Shown one piece after another: positions 37,088 through 45,576 of a stretch of DNA of 64,000 nt. Origin of the DNA: Actinomyces weissii (GTDB lineage Bacteria > Actinomycetota > Actinomycetes > Actinomycetales > Actinomycetaceae); contig NZ_CP066802.1 of assembly GCF_016598775.1 (NCBI RefSeq), forward strand, positions 992,001 to 1,056,000, read 5' to 3'. The position numbers and the translations under genes are program-made. Each line of letters begins with the position of its first letter. The stretch's first letter is position 1. The notes under the pieces are model-generated. The model searched no databases. It saw nothing but the letters and a program-made list of their open reading frames with translations, and was not told the origin of the DNA.

Positions 37088-37887
37088 TGAGTGACAAGCA
37101 CAGCAGCAGCGCCGCCGACCACGACGACCTGGACGCCGCCTTCGCCGCCATGATGGAGGGTCTGGAGGTCCCCGAGGACACGCGTGCGGACCTGGAGGCG
37201 CTGGACGCCGCCGCCGCGGGGGACGGTCCCGCTGGTGCTGGCGGCTCCCACCACGGCCGTCCCGACGACGACACCCTGGACGCCCCACCGGCGCTCTCCC
37301 TTCCCACCCGCTCCCAGGACCAGCCGGGCAAGACGGAGCAGCCGGGGCAGACCGAGTTGCCGCAGGCCGTGAAGATCGCCGTGGTGCTCACCCCCCTGGC
37401 CAATGCCGAGGCCCTGGCCCAGCTGTGCGCCATGAGCGGGCTGGACTGCCTGGTGCTGCCCACCCGCACCGGTGCCGTCGCCGTTAAGGAGTTCGTCTCC
37501 GCCCACAGCGAGTGGGACGTGTCTGAGTTGCTCGGCGGGGTGGAGACCGAGCCCGCTGAGGCCGCTGAGCTGGCGGGGCGCCTGTCCCACCTGGCCCGCG
37601 GGGGCACCATCCTGCTCACCGCCGACCTGGCTACCGACGTCGGGATCGAAAAGGGGCTGTCAGGCAGCGTCACCGCGCGCGGTTACGAGCGCGGCGAGGG
37701 CGGCCCGGACATGTCCGCCGGTCTGGTGCTCGCCTCCGTGGACCCGGTGGTGGAGGACCTGCTGCTGGGGGTCAGCAAGCCCGAGGACCTGCCGGGGGTA
37801 CTGCGTTCCAAGGAGGTCAAGCTTGGACCCCTGGGCCGCTGGATGGGCCGGGGCATGGGGATGGGCAAGGGCCCGGCCCCCATGTGA
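37087..37887 (+). CDS. Conserved hypothetical protein of the his operon
   Basis: 266 aa, not recognised. Acidic, low-complexity N-terminal half (about 1-95; rich in Asp/Ala/Gln/Pro), then a compact domain with VKIAVVLTPLANAEALAQLC, SGLDCLVLPT and GVAVKEF-like spacing, reading as alternating strands and helices. The C terminus is Gly/Met-rich (WMGRGMGMGKGPAPM). No signal peptide or TM helix, so cytoplasmic. Its ATG overlaps the hisB stop, which argues for translation with the histidine genes. Confidence 0.6.
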   Translation: MSDKHSSSAADHDDLDAAFAAMMEGLEVPEDTRADLEALDAAAAGDGPAGAGGSHHGRPDDDTLDAPPALSLPTRSQDQPGKTEQPGQTELPQAVKIAVVLTPLANAEALAQLCAMSGLDCLVLPTRTGAVAVKEFVSAHSEWDVSELLGGVETEPAEAAELAGRLSHLARGGTILLTADLATDVGIEKGLSGSVTARGYERGEGGPDMSAGLVLASVDPVVEDLLLGVSKPEDLPGVLRSKEVKLGPLGRWMGRGMGMGKGPAPM

Positions 37888-38041
37888 GACCTGCTTTGTG
37901 AGACCGGCCTGTGTGGTCTGGTCGGCGCGGCCCGGCGTCCCGGCTTGTGCGGTCTGGCCTGTGCGTCTTGCTTTGTGAGGACCGGCCTGTGCGGCTCGCC
38001 GCCAGCCGGGGCTAGGGCGCGCCCCGCGGAGCGCCACCGCC
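37888..38041 (+). repeat. Convergent intergenic region with a degenerate local repeat
   Basis: Lies between convergent genes. GCTTTGTGAG followed by ACCGGCCTGTG occurs twice about 77 bp apart (near 37893 and 37970), with weaker CTTGTGCGGTCTGG-type copies between. The last ~40 bp are GC-rich and may fold as a bidirectional terminator. Confidence 0.45.
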
Positions 38042-39715
38042 TCAGCCGTCCGCGTAGGAGCCGACGCGGCCCCCGCCCAGCGTGGGGGACACGACGCAGG
38101 AGAAGCCACGCACCCCGGCGTTCCACTCGTCCTCGTTGGGACCGAGCACTTTGATGCTGGGGGAGGGCTCACCGTAGGCCATGGCCGCTTCCAGGGAGCA
38201 CACGGCGTCAACCTGTGGGTCGTCGTTCAGCATGTCCGGATGGAATCTGGTGGTCTTGTCGCTGAGGGTGCCCGTGGCGAACACTTCCCAGGAGTGGTGC
38301 TCTGAGCAGGGAAGCTCCCGCGTCGTGGTCACGCCGGAGATGGACACCAGCCCGTTGAGACAGGTGCCGACCTGGAAGGGGGCGTCAGCTCCGGCGTCGG
38401 CCTGAGGGGCCGCCACCGCCTCCGTGGTGGGCGCCGGGCTGCTACCAGCTGCGCCGCCTGCCGGGCTGCCGGGCTGCTGGTCGGCCGGACCAACTGTGGC
38501 CGCCCCGGTGGGAGCCACCGCTCCCGGGGCGCTGGCTGGGGTGCTGGCGGGGGCAGTGGCCGGGGCCTTCCCGGAGGCCCAGGCGCTACCCACGAAACGG
38601 CTCAGGGCCAGGGTGCCGCCGGAGCCCAGGGACAGGCCCGCCAGCAGGCCCACGGCAGCCGCGGCCGCTACCACGCCCTTGGCCGCAGGCCGCCGGGCGG
38701 CAGGCACCTGCCCGAACCGGGCTGAGCCGGGCGGGGCGTTGAAGGCCCCGTGCTCCCACCCGGCCTGCGCCAGGCGCACCGCCACCCCGGGGCCCGCCAC
38801 CGTCAGGCCGCCGTCACCTAGCAGCGGGGCGACCTGCGCCAGGGCCTCGGACAGGGCGGTGCCGTCGGGGAAGCGCTGGCGCGGGTCGCGGTGCATCGCC
38901 TGGGACAGCAGGGGCCGCAGCTCCTGGGGGATGGTGGCTGCCGACAGGTCCACTGGCGTGTCGAGCTCCCGCACGATCTGTGGCAGGGACAGGGGCTGGC
39001 CCTCGGGCCCCCGCCGCGGCCCCCGGCCCGTGAGCAGGTAGAAGAGCGTGGCCCCCATGGACCACACGTCCCCGGCAGGCGTCGGGGGCTGGAGCTCAAA
39101 GGCCTCCGGGGGTGCGAAGTCCGGGGTCAGGCACTCCAGGGTGACCGTCGGGTCCTGCTGCTCGCGCACCACCGCGGCGATACCGAAGTCGGTCAGGCGC
39201 GGTGAGCCGTAGGAGTCCAGGAGGATGTTGGCGGGCTTGACGTCCCGGTGCAGGATCCCGGCGGCGTGGGCGGCCCCCAGGGCGGATGCCGCCGCCAGCA
39301 CCAGGCGCACCGCGTCCGGGGCGGGCAGCGGGCCCAGAGCCGCCAGGTTGTCCAGGGAGCCGCCGTCGCAGCGTTCCATGACGATGTAGGGGCGGCCGTC
39401 ACGCAGCACCCCGGTGTCCACCAGGGAGACCACGTGCGGGTGGCCGCTGATCCGGCCCGTGGCCTGGACCTCGCGCAGGTAGCGGCGGCGGTTGCGCTCC
39501 TCGTCCAGGGGGCGGGAGTCCACCTTCACCGCCACGGGCCGCTGCACGGACTCCTGCACGCCGCCGTAGACCGTGGCAAAGCCCCCGCGGCCGATCACCT
39601 CCTCCAGGCGCACGCCAGGGATAGCGGGCATGGTGGTGGGGCTGGCCGGACCCTGAGGCTGGTAGGGAGGCTCGGCAGGGGAAGGGAAGCCGGTAGGGAC
39701 GCTGCTCACGGGCAC
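38042..39715 (-). CDS. Ser/Thr protein kinase with extracellular Septum_form-like domain
   Basis: 557 aa eukaryotic-type (Hanks) kinase. Kinase domain about 35-300: IGRGGFATVYGG (P-loop), VAVKV (Lys), HRDVKPANILLD (catalytic loop) and LTDFGIAAV (DFG). One TM helix (about 345-368), then an Ala/Pro/Thr-rich stretch and a C-terminal extracellular domain with two conserved Cys-containing segments (VGTCLNGLVSI, LPCSEHHSWEVFATG, FSCVVSP) that resembles Pfam Septum_form rather than PASTA repeats. Probably senses a wall or envelope signal. Start GTG; a second GTG lies two codons later. Transcribed convergently to the his genes. Confidence 0.86.
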   Translation of the reverse strand: MPVSSVPTGFPSPAEPPYQPQGPASPTTMPAIPGVRLEEVIGRGGFATVYGGVQESVQRPVAVKVDSRPLDEERNRRRYLREVQATGRISGHPHVVSLVDTGVLRDGRPYIVMERCDGGSLDNLAALGPLPAPDAVRLVLAAASALGAAHAAGILHRDVKPANILLDSYGSPRLTDFGIAAVVREQQDPTVTLECLTPDFAPPEAFELQPPTPAGDVWSMGATLFYLLTGRGPRRGPEGQPLSLPQIVRELDTPVDLSAATIPQELRPLLSQAMHRDPRQRFPDGTALSEALAQVAPLLGDGGLTVAGPGVAVRLAQAGWEHGAFNAPPGSARFGQVPAARRPAAKGVVAAAAAVGLLAGLSLGSGGTLALSRFVGSAWASGKAPATAPASTPASAPGAVAPTGAATVGPADQQPGSPAGGAAGSSPAPTTEAVAAPQADAGADAPFQVGTCLNGLVSISGVTTTRELPCSEHHSWEVFATGTLSDKTTRFHPDMLNDDPQVDAVCSLEAAMAYGEPSPSIKVLGPNEDEWNAGVRGFSCVVSPTLGGGRVGSYADG

Positions 39716-39869
39716 ATCATCACCCGTTCCCGGGAGGTGGTGCCAGCAACAGGGCGGTGCAGCGGTACAGCAGCCGTACCGGCCCGGTCCCGGGAGCGGC
39801 GCAGGCTGGCTTAGGTGGTGCAGGTGGCGCGGACCGGCTCCGGGTCCTACGGGCGCTGCGCCGCCTGGC

Positions 39870-40826
39870 TCAGGCCCCGGCGGCGGCGCTCAAGGTCAGG
39901 AAGCGGGTCCCGGCAGCAAGCAGGGGCGGAAGCGCCTCCAGCATCCCCGCCCCGGTGGCAGCCGTCGGCTGGTTCAGGTGGGCTATCACCACGTCCCCGT
40001 TCTGCACGCCCCCCACCGCCTGGGCCACGGCCCGGCGGCTGAAGGTGGCCCCGCCGTCGGCGTTCAGGCTGAAGCCTGCGGCCCGCAGCCCTAGGTCAGC
40101 GGCAATAGCGACGGCGACGTCGTCCCAGTGGGCCGTGCCAGGACGGAACCAGCGGGCGCGGGTCCCAGCCACCTGCTCCAGGAGCTGCTGGCAGCCCATG
40201 ATCTCGTCGTAGACCTCAGCGGGGCTGGCGGTGCCGGGAATCTGGTAGGCGGACTGGCCGGTCACCGACAGGGGCCGGTGCGCGGTGCCGTGGTTGCCCA
40301 GCTCCACCCGCCCCGCGGCCGCCGCCTGGGCCAGCCGCTGCGTGTCACGGGGGTTCGCCTCGATCCAGCGGGCGTTGAGAAAGGCCGTGAAAGGCACCTG
40401 CTGGTCCAGCAGGAAGTCCAGCAGGGCGGCGTCGACCCCAGAGCCGCCCGGCCCGCCGCAGGCGTCAAAGGTCAGGCACACGCCCTCGGCCGCGGTGCTG
40501 GAGACGATCCCCTCACCTTCCAGGGCGAACCAGGCCGGGGCGCGGCCGGTGTAGCGGCTGGACACCTGCTCCCGGTCCGGCACCGCCGCCGGTCCAGGCG
40601 TGGGGCTGGGGGAGGGGGCGGCGCTCGCGGTAGGGCTTAGTGCCGGAGCGCTGGGCGGGGGGACCTGGGTGCTGCCTGCGGCACTGCCCGTGATGGCAGA
40701 CTGCGCCCCGGGGGCGGCGGAGGCAGACCCGCCGCCGGTGGCGGAGGAGGTAGGGGAGGAGGGGGTGCAGGCGCTCGCGGCCGCGAGCAGGCCTGCACCC
40801 AGCAGGGCGCGCCGGGAGCTTCTCAC
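39870..40826 (-). CDS. NodB-like polysaccharide deacetylase lipoprotein
   Basis: 318 aa. GTG start; signal peptide with lipobox ASAC (Cys about residue 19), then a ~70-residue Ser/Pro/Ala linker. NodB-type domain about 105-315: LTFDACGG in place of the usual TFDD, NHGTAHRPL (metal His pair), RWFRPGTAHWD and VIAHLNQP. In the TFDAC form the second Asp, normally a metal ligand, is Ala, so activity may differ from classic peptidoglycan or chitin deacetylases. On the minus strand, it ends 154 bp upstream of the kinase gene. Confidence 0.82.
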   Translation of the reverse strand: MRSSRRALLGAGLLAAASACTPSSPTSSATGGGSASAAPGAQSAITGSAAGSTQVPPPSAPALSPTASAAPSPSPTPGPAAVPDREQVSSRYTGRAPAWFALEGEGIVSSTAAEGVCLTFDACGGPGGSGVDAALLDFLLDQQVPFTAFLNARWIEANPRDTQRLAQAAAAGRVELGNHGTAHRPLSVTGQSAYQIPGTASPAEVYDEIMGCQQLLEQVAGTRARWFRPGTAHWDDVAVAIAADLGLRAAGFSLNADGGATFSRRAVAQAVGGVQNGDVVIAHLNQPTAATGAGMLEALPPLLAAGTRFLTLSAAAGA

Positions 40827-40988
40827 AAGCCTATTGTGACCCTTCTGGGTCGGTGGTTCGAAAGATGCCCAGGGGGTGGGCGTCCCCAGGCCGGTGTCAC
40901 GGCCGCCGTCACCGCTCGGGACGAGCCGCTAAGGCCCGGGCTGTCCACAGGTGGCGCTGTGGCAGGCAGGAACCGGTAACCTGGCGCG
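40827..40988 (+). promoter_or_regulatory. Divergent promoter region, deacetylase / hisH
   Basis: 162 bp between divergent genes. Toward hisH, TAACCT ends 6 nt before the ATG (40989), a leaderless arrangement. Toward the deacetylase, a CACAAT hexamer on the minus strand ends 6 nt before its GTG. Confidence 0.5.
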
Positions 40989-41627
40989 ATGAGCCAGCCG
41001 CGCGTCGTCGTCCTGTCATACGGGAGCGGGAACGTCCACTCCGCCGTCCGTGCCCTGGAGCGGGCCGGGGCGGCGGTGGAGCTCACGGCTGAGCCCACCG
41101 CGGTGGAGGAGGCGGACGGCCTGCTGGTGCCGGGCGTGGGCGCCTTCGGGGCGGTTATGCAGCAGCTGCGGGCCGTGGGGGCGCCTCGCCTGATCGACCG
41201 GCGCCTGGCCGGGGGCAGACCGGTGCTGGGGGTCTGCGTGGGCATGCAGGTCATGTTCGAGTCCTCCACGGAGCACGGCACCACTGAGTCGGGCCTGGGG
41301 CAGTGGCCCGGGAGCGTGGAGCGCCTGCAGGCCCCGGTGGTACCGCACATGGGCTGGTCTAAGGTCCGGGTCCCGGCGGGCAGCGTACTCTTTGACGGCC
41401 TGGCCGGGCAGCGCTTCTACTTCGTCCACTCCTACGCGGCCCTGCGCGACCCGGCTGAGCTGCTGGGGCCGGGGCCCACCACCCCGCCCCTGGCTACCTG
41501 GGCCACCCACGGCGTCGACTTCCTGGCCGCGGTGGAGAACGGGGCCCTGTCCGCCACCCAATTCCACCCGGAGAAGTCCGGGGAGGCAGGCATACAGCTC
41601 CTGCGCAACTGGCTCGCCACCCTCTGA
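40989..41627 (+). CDS. hisH: Imidazole glycerol phosphate synthase, glutaminase subunit
   Basis: Class I glutamine amidotransferase that supplies ammonia to HisF. 212 aa. YGSGNVHSA near the N terminus, [10 protein letters not shown], nucleophile Cys83 in GVCVGMQ, and the His/Glu of the triad in QFHPEKSG near the C terminus. HisF is not in this window. Confidence 0.95.
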   Translation: MSQPRVVVLSYGSGNVHSAVRALERAGAAVELTAEPTAVEEADGLLVPGVGAFGAVMQQLRAVGAPRLIDRRLAGGRPVLGVCVGMQVMFESSTEHGTTESGLGQWPGSVERLQAPVVPHMGWSKVRVPAGSVLFDGLAGQRFYFVHSYAALRDPAELLGPGPTTPPLATWATHGVDFLAAVENGALSATQFHPEKSGEAGIQLLRNWLATL

Positions 41628-41710
41628 GCCCCGCTTAACTACCTCCGGGCCCCGTACCTCGCCGTCGCTGCGGTGACCGCCAACCACCCCACCTACCTGT
41701 AGGAGACCCT

Positions 41711-42457
41711 ATGCTCACGCTTCTGCCAGCCGTTGACGTCGCGGGCGGTAAAGCCGTCCGCCTGCTGCGGGGGGAGGCGGGCAGCGAGACCGACTACGGC
41801 TGCCCGGTGGACGCTGCCCGGGACTGGGTGCGGGCCGGGGCGCAGTGGATCCACCTGGTGGACCTGGACGCCGCCTTCGGTCGGGGCTCCAACGCGCCCC
41901 TGCTGGCCCGGATCGTGGGGGAGCTGGGGGTGCAGGTAGAGCTGTCGGGCGGTATCCGTGACGACGCCTCCCTGCAGCGGGCGCTGGACGCCGGGGCCGC
42001 CCGGGTCAACCTGGGCACAGCCGCCCTGGAGGACCCCCGGTGGACCGAGCGGGTGATCGCCGAGCACGGGGAGAAGATCGCCGTGGGCCTGGACGTGCGC
42101 GGCAGCACCCTGGCTGCCCACGGCTGGACCAAGGACGCCGGGGACCTGTGGGAGACCCTGGAGCGCCTGGACGCGGCGGGCTGCGCGCGCTACGTGGTCA
42201 CGGACGTCACCAAGGACGGCACGCTCTCGGGACCCAACACGCAGCTGCTGCGGCAGGTCTGCCAGGCCACCACGGCCCCGGTGACGGCCTCCGGGGGAAT
42301 CTCCCACCTGGACGACCTGCGGGAGCTGGCCGAGCTGGAGCCCCTGGGGCTGGACTCCGTGGTGATCGGCAAGGCCCTGTACTCCGGGGCCTTCACCCTG
42401 GAGCAGGCCCTGGCGGTGACCAGCGGGCAGGACGCGCACCGGGGACTGGAGGCATGA
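41711..42457 (+). CDS. priA: Phosphoribosyl isomerase A (HisA/TrpF-type)
   Basis: TIM-barrel isomerase converting ProFAR to PRFAR in histidine synthesis; in most actinobacteria lacking trpF it also serves tryptophan synthesis. 248 aa. [32 protein letters not shown] (catalytic Asp), [27 protein letters not shown] (second catalytic Asp) and [22 protein letters not shown] precedes the ATG. Dual function is inferred from lineage, not from a residue I can verify. The stop overlaps the next ATG. Confidence 0.93.
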   Translation: MLTLLPAVDVAGGKAVRLLRGEAGSETDYGCPVDAARDWVRAGAQWIHLVDLDAAFGRGSNAPLLARIVGELGVQVELSGGIRDDASLQRALDAGAARVNLGTAALEDPRWTERVIAEHGEKIAVGLDVRGSTLAAHGWTKDAGDLWETLERLDAAGCARYVVTDVTKDGTLSGPNTQLLRQVCQATTAPVTASGGISHLDDLRELAELEPLGLDSVVIGKALYSGAFTLEQALAVTSGQDAHRGLEA

Positions 42458-43227
42458 GCCAGGCCGCGGACCCGGCGGGCGACCAGGACCCGCAGGTGGC
42501 CCGGGCCCTGGCTGCCCGTGCCAAGCTGGAGCGCCTGCTGGCCGCCCCCACCCCCTTCGCAGGCGACGACGGCGCCGCCGCCCCTGCCGTCACTGCGGCC
42601 TTGGCGGCGCGACACCTGCCCCGGCACGAGTACCTGGACGGACTGCTGGCCGCCTTGCGGGGCTCGCGCGTGCTGGTTCCGGTGGCCGCCCACGCCCTGC
42701 CCGGGCAGTCCTCCCACGAGCCGCACACGGCCACCGCCTGCGAGGACGCCGCCACCCTGGCGGTGCATCTGCCTGACGGGCACCGCGCCCTGCCGGTGTT
42801 CACCTCGGTGGCGGCGATGCGGGCCTGGCGCCAGGACGTGCGCCCGGTGCCGGTGGACTGCCAGCAGGCCGCCCAGGTGGCCTGCACCGCCACGGACCAG
42901 TTGTGGGTGCTGGACCCCGGCAGCCTGGACCTGCGGCTGCCGCGCCCCGCGGTGGTGGCCTTCGCGGGCGGGGAGGACTGGGTGCCCTCCTGGCGCAACC
43001 AGGCCGTGCAGGAGGAGGTGGCCTCGCAGCTGGAGCAGGTGGAGGGCGTCAGCGCCGTCGCCTTCGCCCCGGGGGAGCAGGCGGAGCTGCGCGTCTTCCT
43101 GCGCCTGGACGCCAGCGGGGGCATGCCGGCGGTGGCGCAGGCCCTGGAGGCCTGCCAGCACGTGATGGTGAACCCGGCCTGGGGTGAGCTGATCGACACC
43201 GTGGAGCTGTGCCCGCTGCCAGCCTGA
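42454..43227 (+). CDS. SseB family protein
   Basis: 257 aa, cytoplasmic. An N-terminal helical part is followed by an SseB-like domain ([58 protein letters not shown]) and a C-terminal SseB_C-like part. The molecular role is unknown. Its ATG overlaps the priA stop, and an SseB-family gene beside hisA is common in actinobacteria. ORF homology starts at 42454 even though the frame is open further upstream. Confidence 0.85.
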   Translation: MSQAADPAGDQDPQVARALAARAKLERLLAAPTPFAGDDGAAAPAVTAALAARHLPRHEYLDGLLAALRGSRVLVPVAAHALPGQSSHEPHTATACEDAATLAVHLPDGHRALPVFTSVAAMRAWRQDVRPVPVDCQQAAQVACTATDQLWVLDPGSLDLRLPRPAVVAFAGGEDWVPSWRNQAVQEEVASQLEQVEGVSAVAFAPGEQAELRVFLRLDASGGMPAVAQALEACQHVMVNPAWGELIDTVELCPLPA

Positions 43228-43435
43228 CGGCGGGGCCCGGGGCAGCGGCCTGCGGGGAAGGAGGCGCCGGTGAGGCAGGCAGAGACGCTGCCGGGACCCG
43301 TGCGAGGCGGCTGGGTGGAGAACGGCAGGAGGGCTGTCGGGGCTGGCTGCCCGGGTGATCGCGCAAGGAGGGGCGGGTGAGGAGGAACACCCTGAGGTGC
43401 TGGTGCGCACCAGACTGTTACGGCCCGGCCTCTGA
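43228..43435 (+). other. Gap before the infC leader
   Basis: About 208 bp of GC-rich, purine-rich sequence without a supported gene; I see no clear terminator or repeat. Confidence 0.4.
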
Positions 43436-43662
43436 TAGCATGCTTGGCGACCGACCGGGGCACGTCCCCGGTACGCAAGCGGAGGAATCCCACCTGGGTC
43501 CCTGTACCGGGGGCCGGGTAGTGCGTCAGGGCAGTGCCCTGGTTACTCTGGACGGCGCCTGGCGTCGGCCGGGGAAGCATGTCTGTGAGGCCTCCGTACC
43601 GCGTGCAGGAACGGGGGCCTTCCCTGTTCCGTCAGTGAGATCTCTCAGAGTGAGGAACAGCC
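43436..43662 (+). promoter_or_regulatory. infC promoter and structured 5' leader
   Basis: TAGCAT at about 43436 looks like a -10, giving a leader of ~215 nt before infC. Two clear stem-loops lie inside: ACCGGGG-CACGT-CCCCGGT (about 43454-43472) and CAGGGCA-G-TGCCCTG (about 43527-43541). Leaders of infC-rpmI-rplT are often autoregulated by L20 or IF3; which applies here is not decidable from sequence. Confidence 0.5.
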
Positions 43663-44547
43663 ATCAGCGAGCCCCGTATCAACGAACGGATCCGCGTCCC
43701 CGAGGTGCGCCTCGTCGGACCTAGCGGCGAGCAGGTCGGTGTCGTCCGGGTGGAGGACGCCCTGCGTCTCGCCGAGGAGGCGGACCTTGACCTGGTTGAG
43801 GTCGCGCCTGACGCACGCCCCCCGGTGTGCAAGCTCATGGACTATGGCAAGTTCAAGTACGAGTCGGCCATGAAGGCGCGTGACGCCCGGCGCAACCAGG
43901 CGAACACGCAGCTCAAGGAGATCCAGTTCCGGCCCAAGATCGACGAGCACGACTACACCACCAAGATGGGGCACGTGAAGCGCTTCCTGGAGGGTGGCGA
44001 CAAGGTCAAGTGCATCGTCCGCTTCCGAGGGCGGGAGCAGTCCCGCCCTGAGCTGGGCATCCGCCTGCTGCAGCGTGTGGCTGAGCAGGTCGGTGAGCTC
44101 GCCACCATCGAGTCCCACCCGCGCCAGGACGGCCGCAACATGGTGATGGTGCTGGCCCCCACCCGCCGCAAGGCGGAGGTCAAGTCCGACCAGCGCCGTC
44201 GTCGTGAGGAGGCCCGGGCGGCCCGCCGCCAGGGCAAGGTGGAGGCTGCGGAGAAGAGCCCCAAGCAGCCCCCGGCGCCCGCTGAGCCCCCGGCCGCGCC
44301 CGCTGCCGTGGAGGCCCCCAAGGCGGAGGCACCCCGGACCGAGTCCCCAAAGGCTCCGGCCCCCAAGACCGAGGCTCCGGCCAAGCCCGCGGCTGCGCCC
44401 AAGCCCGCGGCTGCGCCCAAGCCCGCTGCGAGCAAGGCCGCCCCGGCCAAGCCGACGGCCAGCAAGGCGGCCAAGCCCGCGGCTCCTGCCAAGGCCGCGG
44501 CGGCCAAGCCCGCCAAGCCGGCGGCCCCTAGCAAGGAGAAGGCCTGA
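43663..44547 (+). CDS. infC: Translation initiation factor IF-3 (apparent ATC start codon)
   Basis: Binds the 30S subunit and checks initiator tRNA and start codon. 294 aa if started at the ATC at 43663. Reasons: an in-frame TGA at 43651 closes the frame; the conserved N terminus [18 protein letters not shown] begins right after this ATC; TGAGGAAC lies 6 nt before it. The first ATG/GTG alternative (GTG 43705) would cut off the conserved start. Rare AUU/AUC starts are a known trait of infC and allow IF-3 to repress its own translation. After the core (about 1-180) follows an unusual ~105-residue Ala/Pro/Lys tail with KPAAAP repeats. Confidence 0.9.
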   Translation: MSEPRINERIRVPEVRLVGPSGEQVGVVRVEDALRLAEEADLDLVEVAPDARPPVCKLMDYGKFKYESAMKARDARRNQANTQLKEIQFRPKIDEHDYTTKMGHVKRFLEGGDKVKCIVRFRGREQSRPELGIRLLQRVAEQVGELATIESHPRQDGRNMVMVLAPTRRKAEVKSDQRRRREEARAARRQGKVEAAEKSPKQPPAPAEPPAAPAAVEAPKAEAPRTESPKAPAPKTEAPAKPAAAPKPAAAPKPAASKAAPAKPTASKAAKPAAPAKAAAAKPAKPAAPSKEKA

Positions 44548-44638
44548 GCCTTATCCACCCAGACCCCACCCCCTGGCCACCGTCTGCGGGGTAAGCAGCC
44601 CGGGCTACCCGGTCACGGGCCGACTAAGAGGAAACAAG

Positions 44639-44833
44639 ATGCCGAAGAACAAGACGCACTCTGGTGCCAAGAAGCGCTTCCGGGTCACCGGCAGCGGCAA
44701 GCTCATGCGTGAGCAGGCCAACAAGCGCCACCTGCTGGAGGTCAAGTCCTCGCGCCGCAAGCGCAAGCTGTCCCAGGACCAGCTGGTCGACAAGGCTGAC
44801 CAGCGTCAGGTCAAGAAGCTGCTCGGTCGCTGA
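44639..44833 (+). CDS. rpmI: 50S ribosomal protein L35
   Basis: 64 aa, highly basic. MPKNKTHSGAKKRF at the start and KRKLSQDQLVDKADQRQVKKLL at the end (in two parts) are typical of bL35. ATG with AAGAGGAAA upstream. Sits between infC and rplT in the universal order. Confidence 0.96.
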   Translation: MPKNKTHSGAKKRFRVTGSGKLMREQANKRHLLEVKSSRRKRKLSQDQLVDKADQRQVKKLLGR

Positions 44834-44860
44834 CCGCCCAAACCACCAAGGAGTCATCAC

Positions 44861-45241
44861 ATGGCACGTGTGAAGCGGGCTGTCAACGCCCACAAGAAGC
44901 GTCGTTCCGTCCTCGAGCAGGCCTCCGGCTACCGCGGCCAGCGCTCGCGCCTGTACCGCAAGGCCAAGGAGCAGGTCACCCACTCCGGCGTCTACGCCTT
45001 CCGTGACCGCCGCGCCCGCAAGGGTGAGATGCGCCGTCTGTGGATCCAGCGCATCAACGCCGCCGCCCGCGCCGAGGGCCTGACCTACAACCGCTTCGTC
45101 CAGGGCCTGGTCCTGGCCGGGGTGGAGATCGACCGCCGTATGCTGGCTGAGCTGGCCGTCAACGAGCCCGCGAGCTTCAAGGCCGTGGTGGAGGTCGCCA
45201 AGAAGGCCCTCCCCGAGGACGTCAACGCGCCCAAGGCCTGA
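44861..45241 (+). CDS. rplT: 50S ribosomal protein L20
   Basis: 126 aa, basic. [32 protein letters not shown], and [17 protein letters not shown] are classic bL20 motifs. L20 binds 23S rRNA early in assembly and represses its own operon in several bacteria. AAGGAG precedes the ATG. A 12-bp terminator stem follows. Confidence 0.97.
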   Translation: MARVKRAVNAHKKRRSVLEQASGYRGQRSRLYRKAKEQVTHSGVYAFRDRRARKGEMRRLWIQRINAAARAEGLTYNRFVQGLVLAGVEIDRRMLAELAVNEPASFKAVVEVAKKALPEDVNAPKA

Positions 45242-45274
45242 ACAGCTGCTGCTGGGCCGAGCGCCTAGCACCGT

Positions 45275-45310
45275 GACGACGCCGCCTCCCGCCCCGGGGG
45301 CGGCGTCGTC
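45275..45310 (+). terminator. Terminator after infC-rpmI-rplT
   Basis: GACGACGCCGCC (45275-45286) pairs perfectly with GGCGGCGTCGTC (45299-45310), and the loop itself has CCC/GGG pairing. It stands 33 nt after the rplT stop. Confidence 0.8.
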
Positions 45311-45352
45311 GTCTGCCTGCGGCCAGCCAAGCAGCGAGCAAAGTGGTCTCTC

Positions 45353-45550
45353 ATGGCCGCCCCGGGGGAGGAAGCCTGCTCCTCCACGGTGGTGGCCGCG
45401 CACCTGGGCAAGCCCCTGGACTCGCTAGGACCGGCGCGGGCCAACCTGATGAGCATGGGGCTCGTCTACGCGCCCCAGCGCGGGCAGGTGGCCTTCACCG
45501 TAGCCGGTTGCGCCCGTTACGTGGCCCGCAGGCACGAGATGGAGGCCTGA
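45353..45550 (+). pseudogene. Remnant of an AAA ATPase C-terminal winged-helix region
   Basis: 65-codon ORF. Its translation (SLGPARANLMSMGLVYAPQRGQVAFTV, read as SLGPARANLMSMG then LVYAPQRGQVAFTV) resembles the extreme C-terminal winged-helix segment of actinobacterial orphan AAA ATPases, where the usual pattern is SLGPxRxxLIxKGLIYxPxxGxVAFTVP. No ATPase domain lies upstream; the rplT terminator is 42 bp away. Either a decayed fragment or a free-standing small protein; I favour decay. Confidence 0.5.
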
Positions 45551-45576
45551 GCCGCCCCTGCCGTAGGCTGCCAGGC

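Noticed and set aside
43705..44547. infC starting at GTG 43705
   Set aside because: It removes the conserved N-terminal block and has no ribosome site; the ATC at 43663 fits better.
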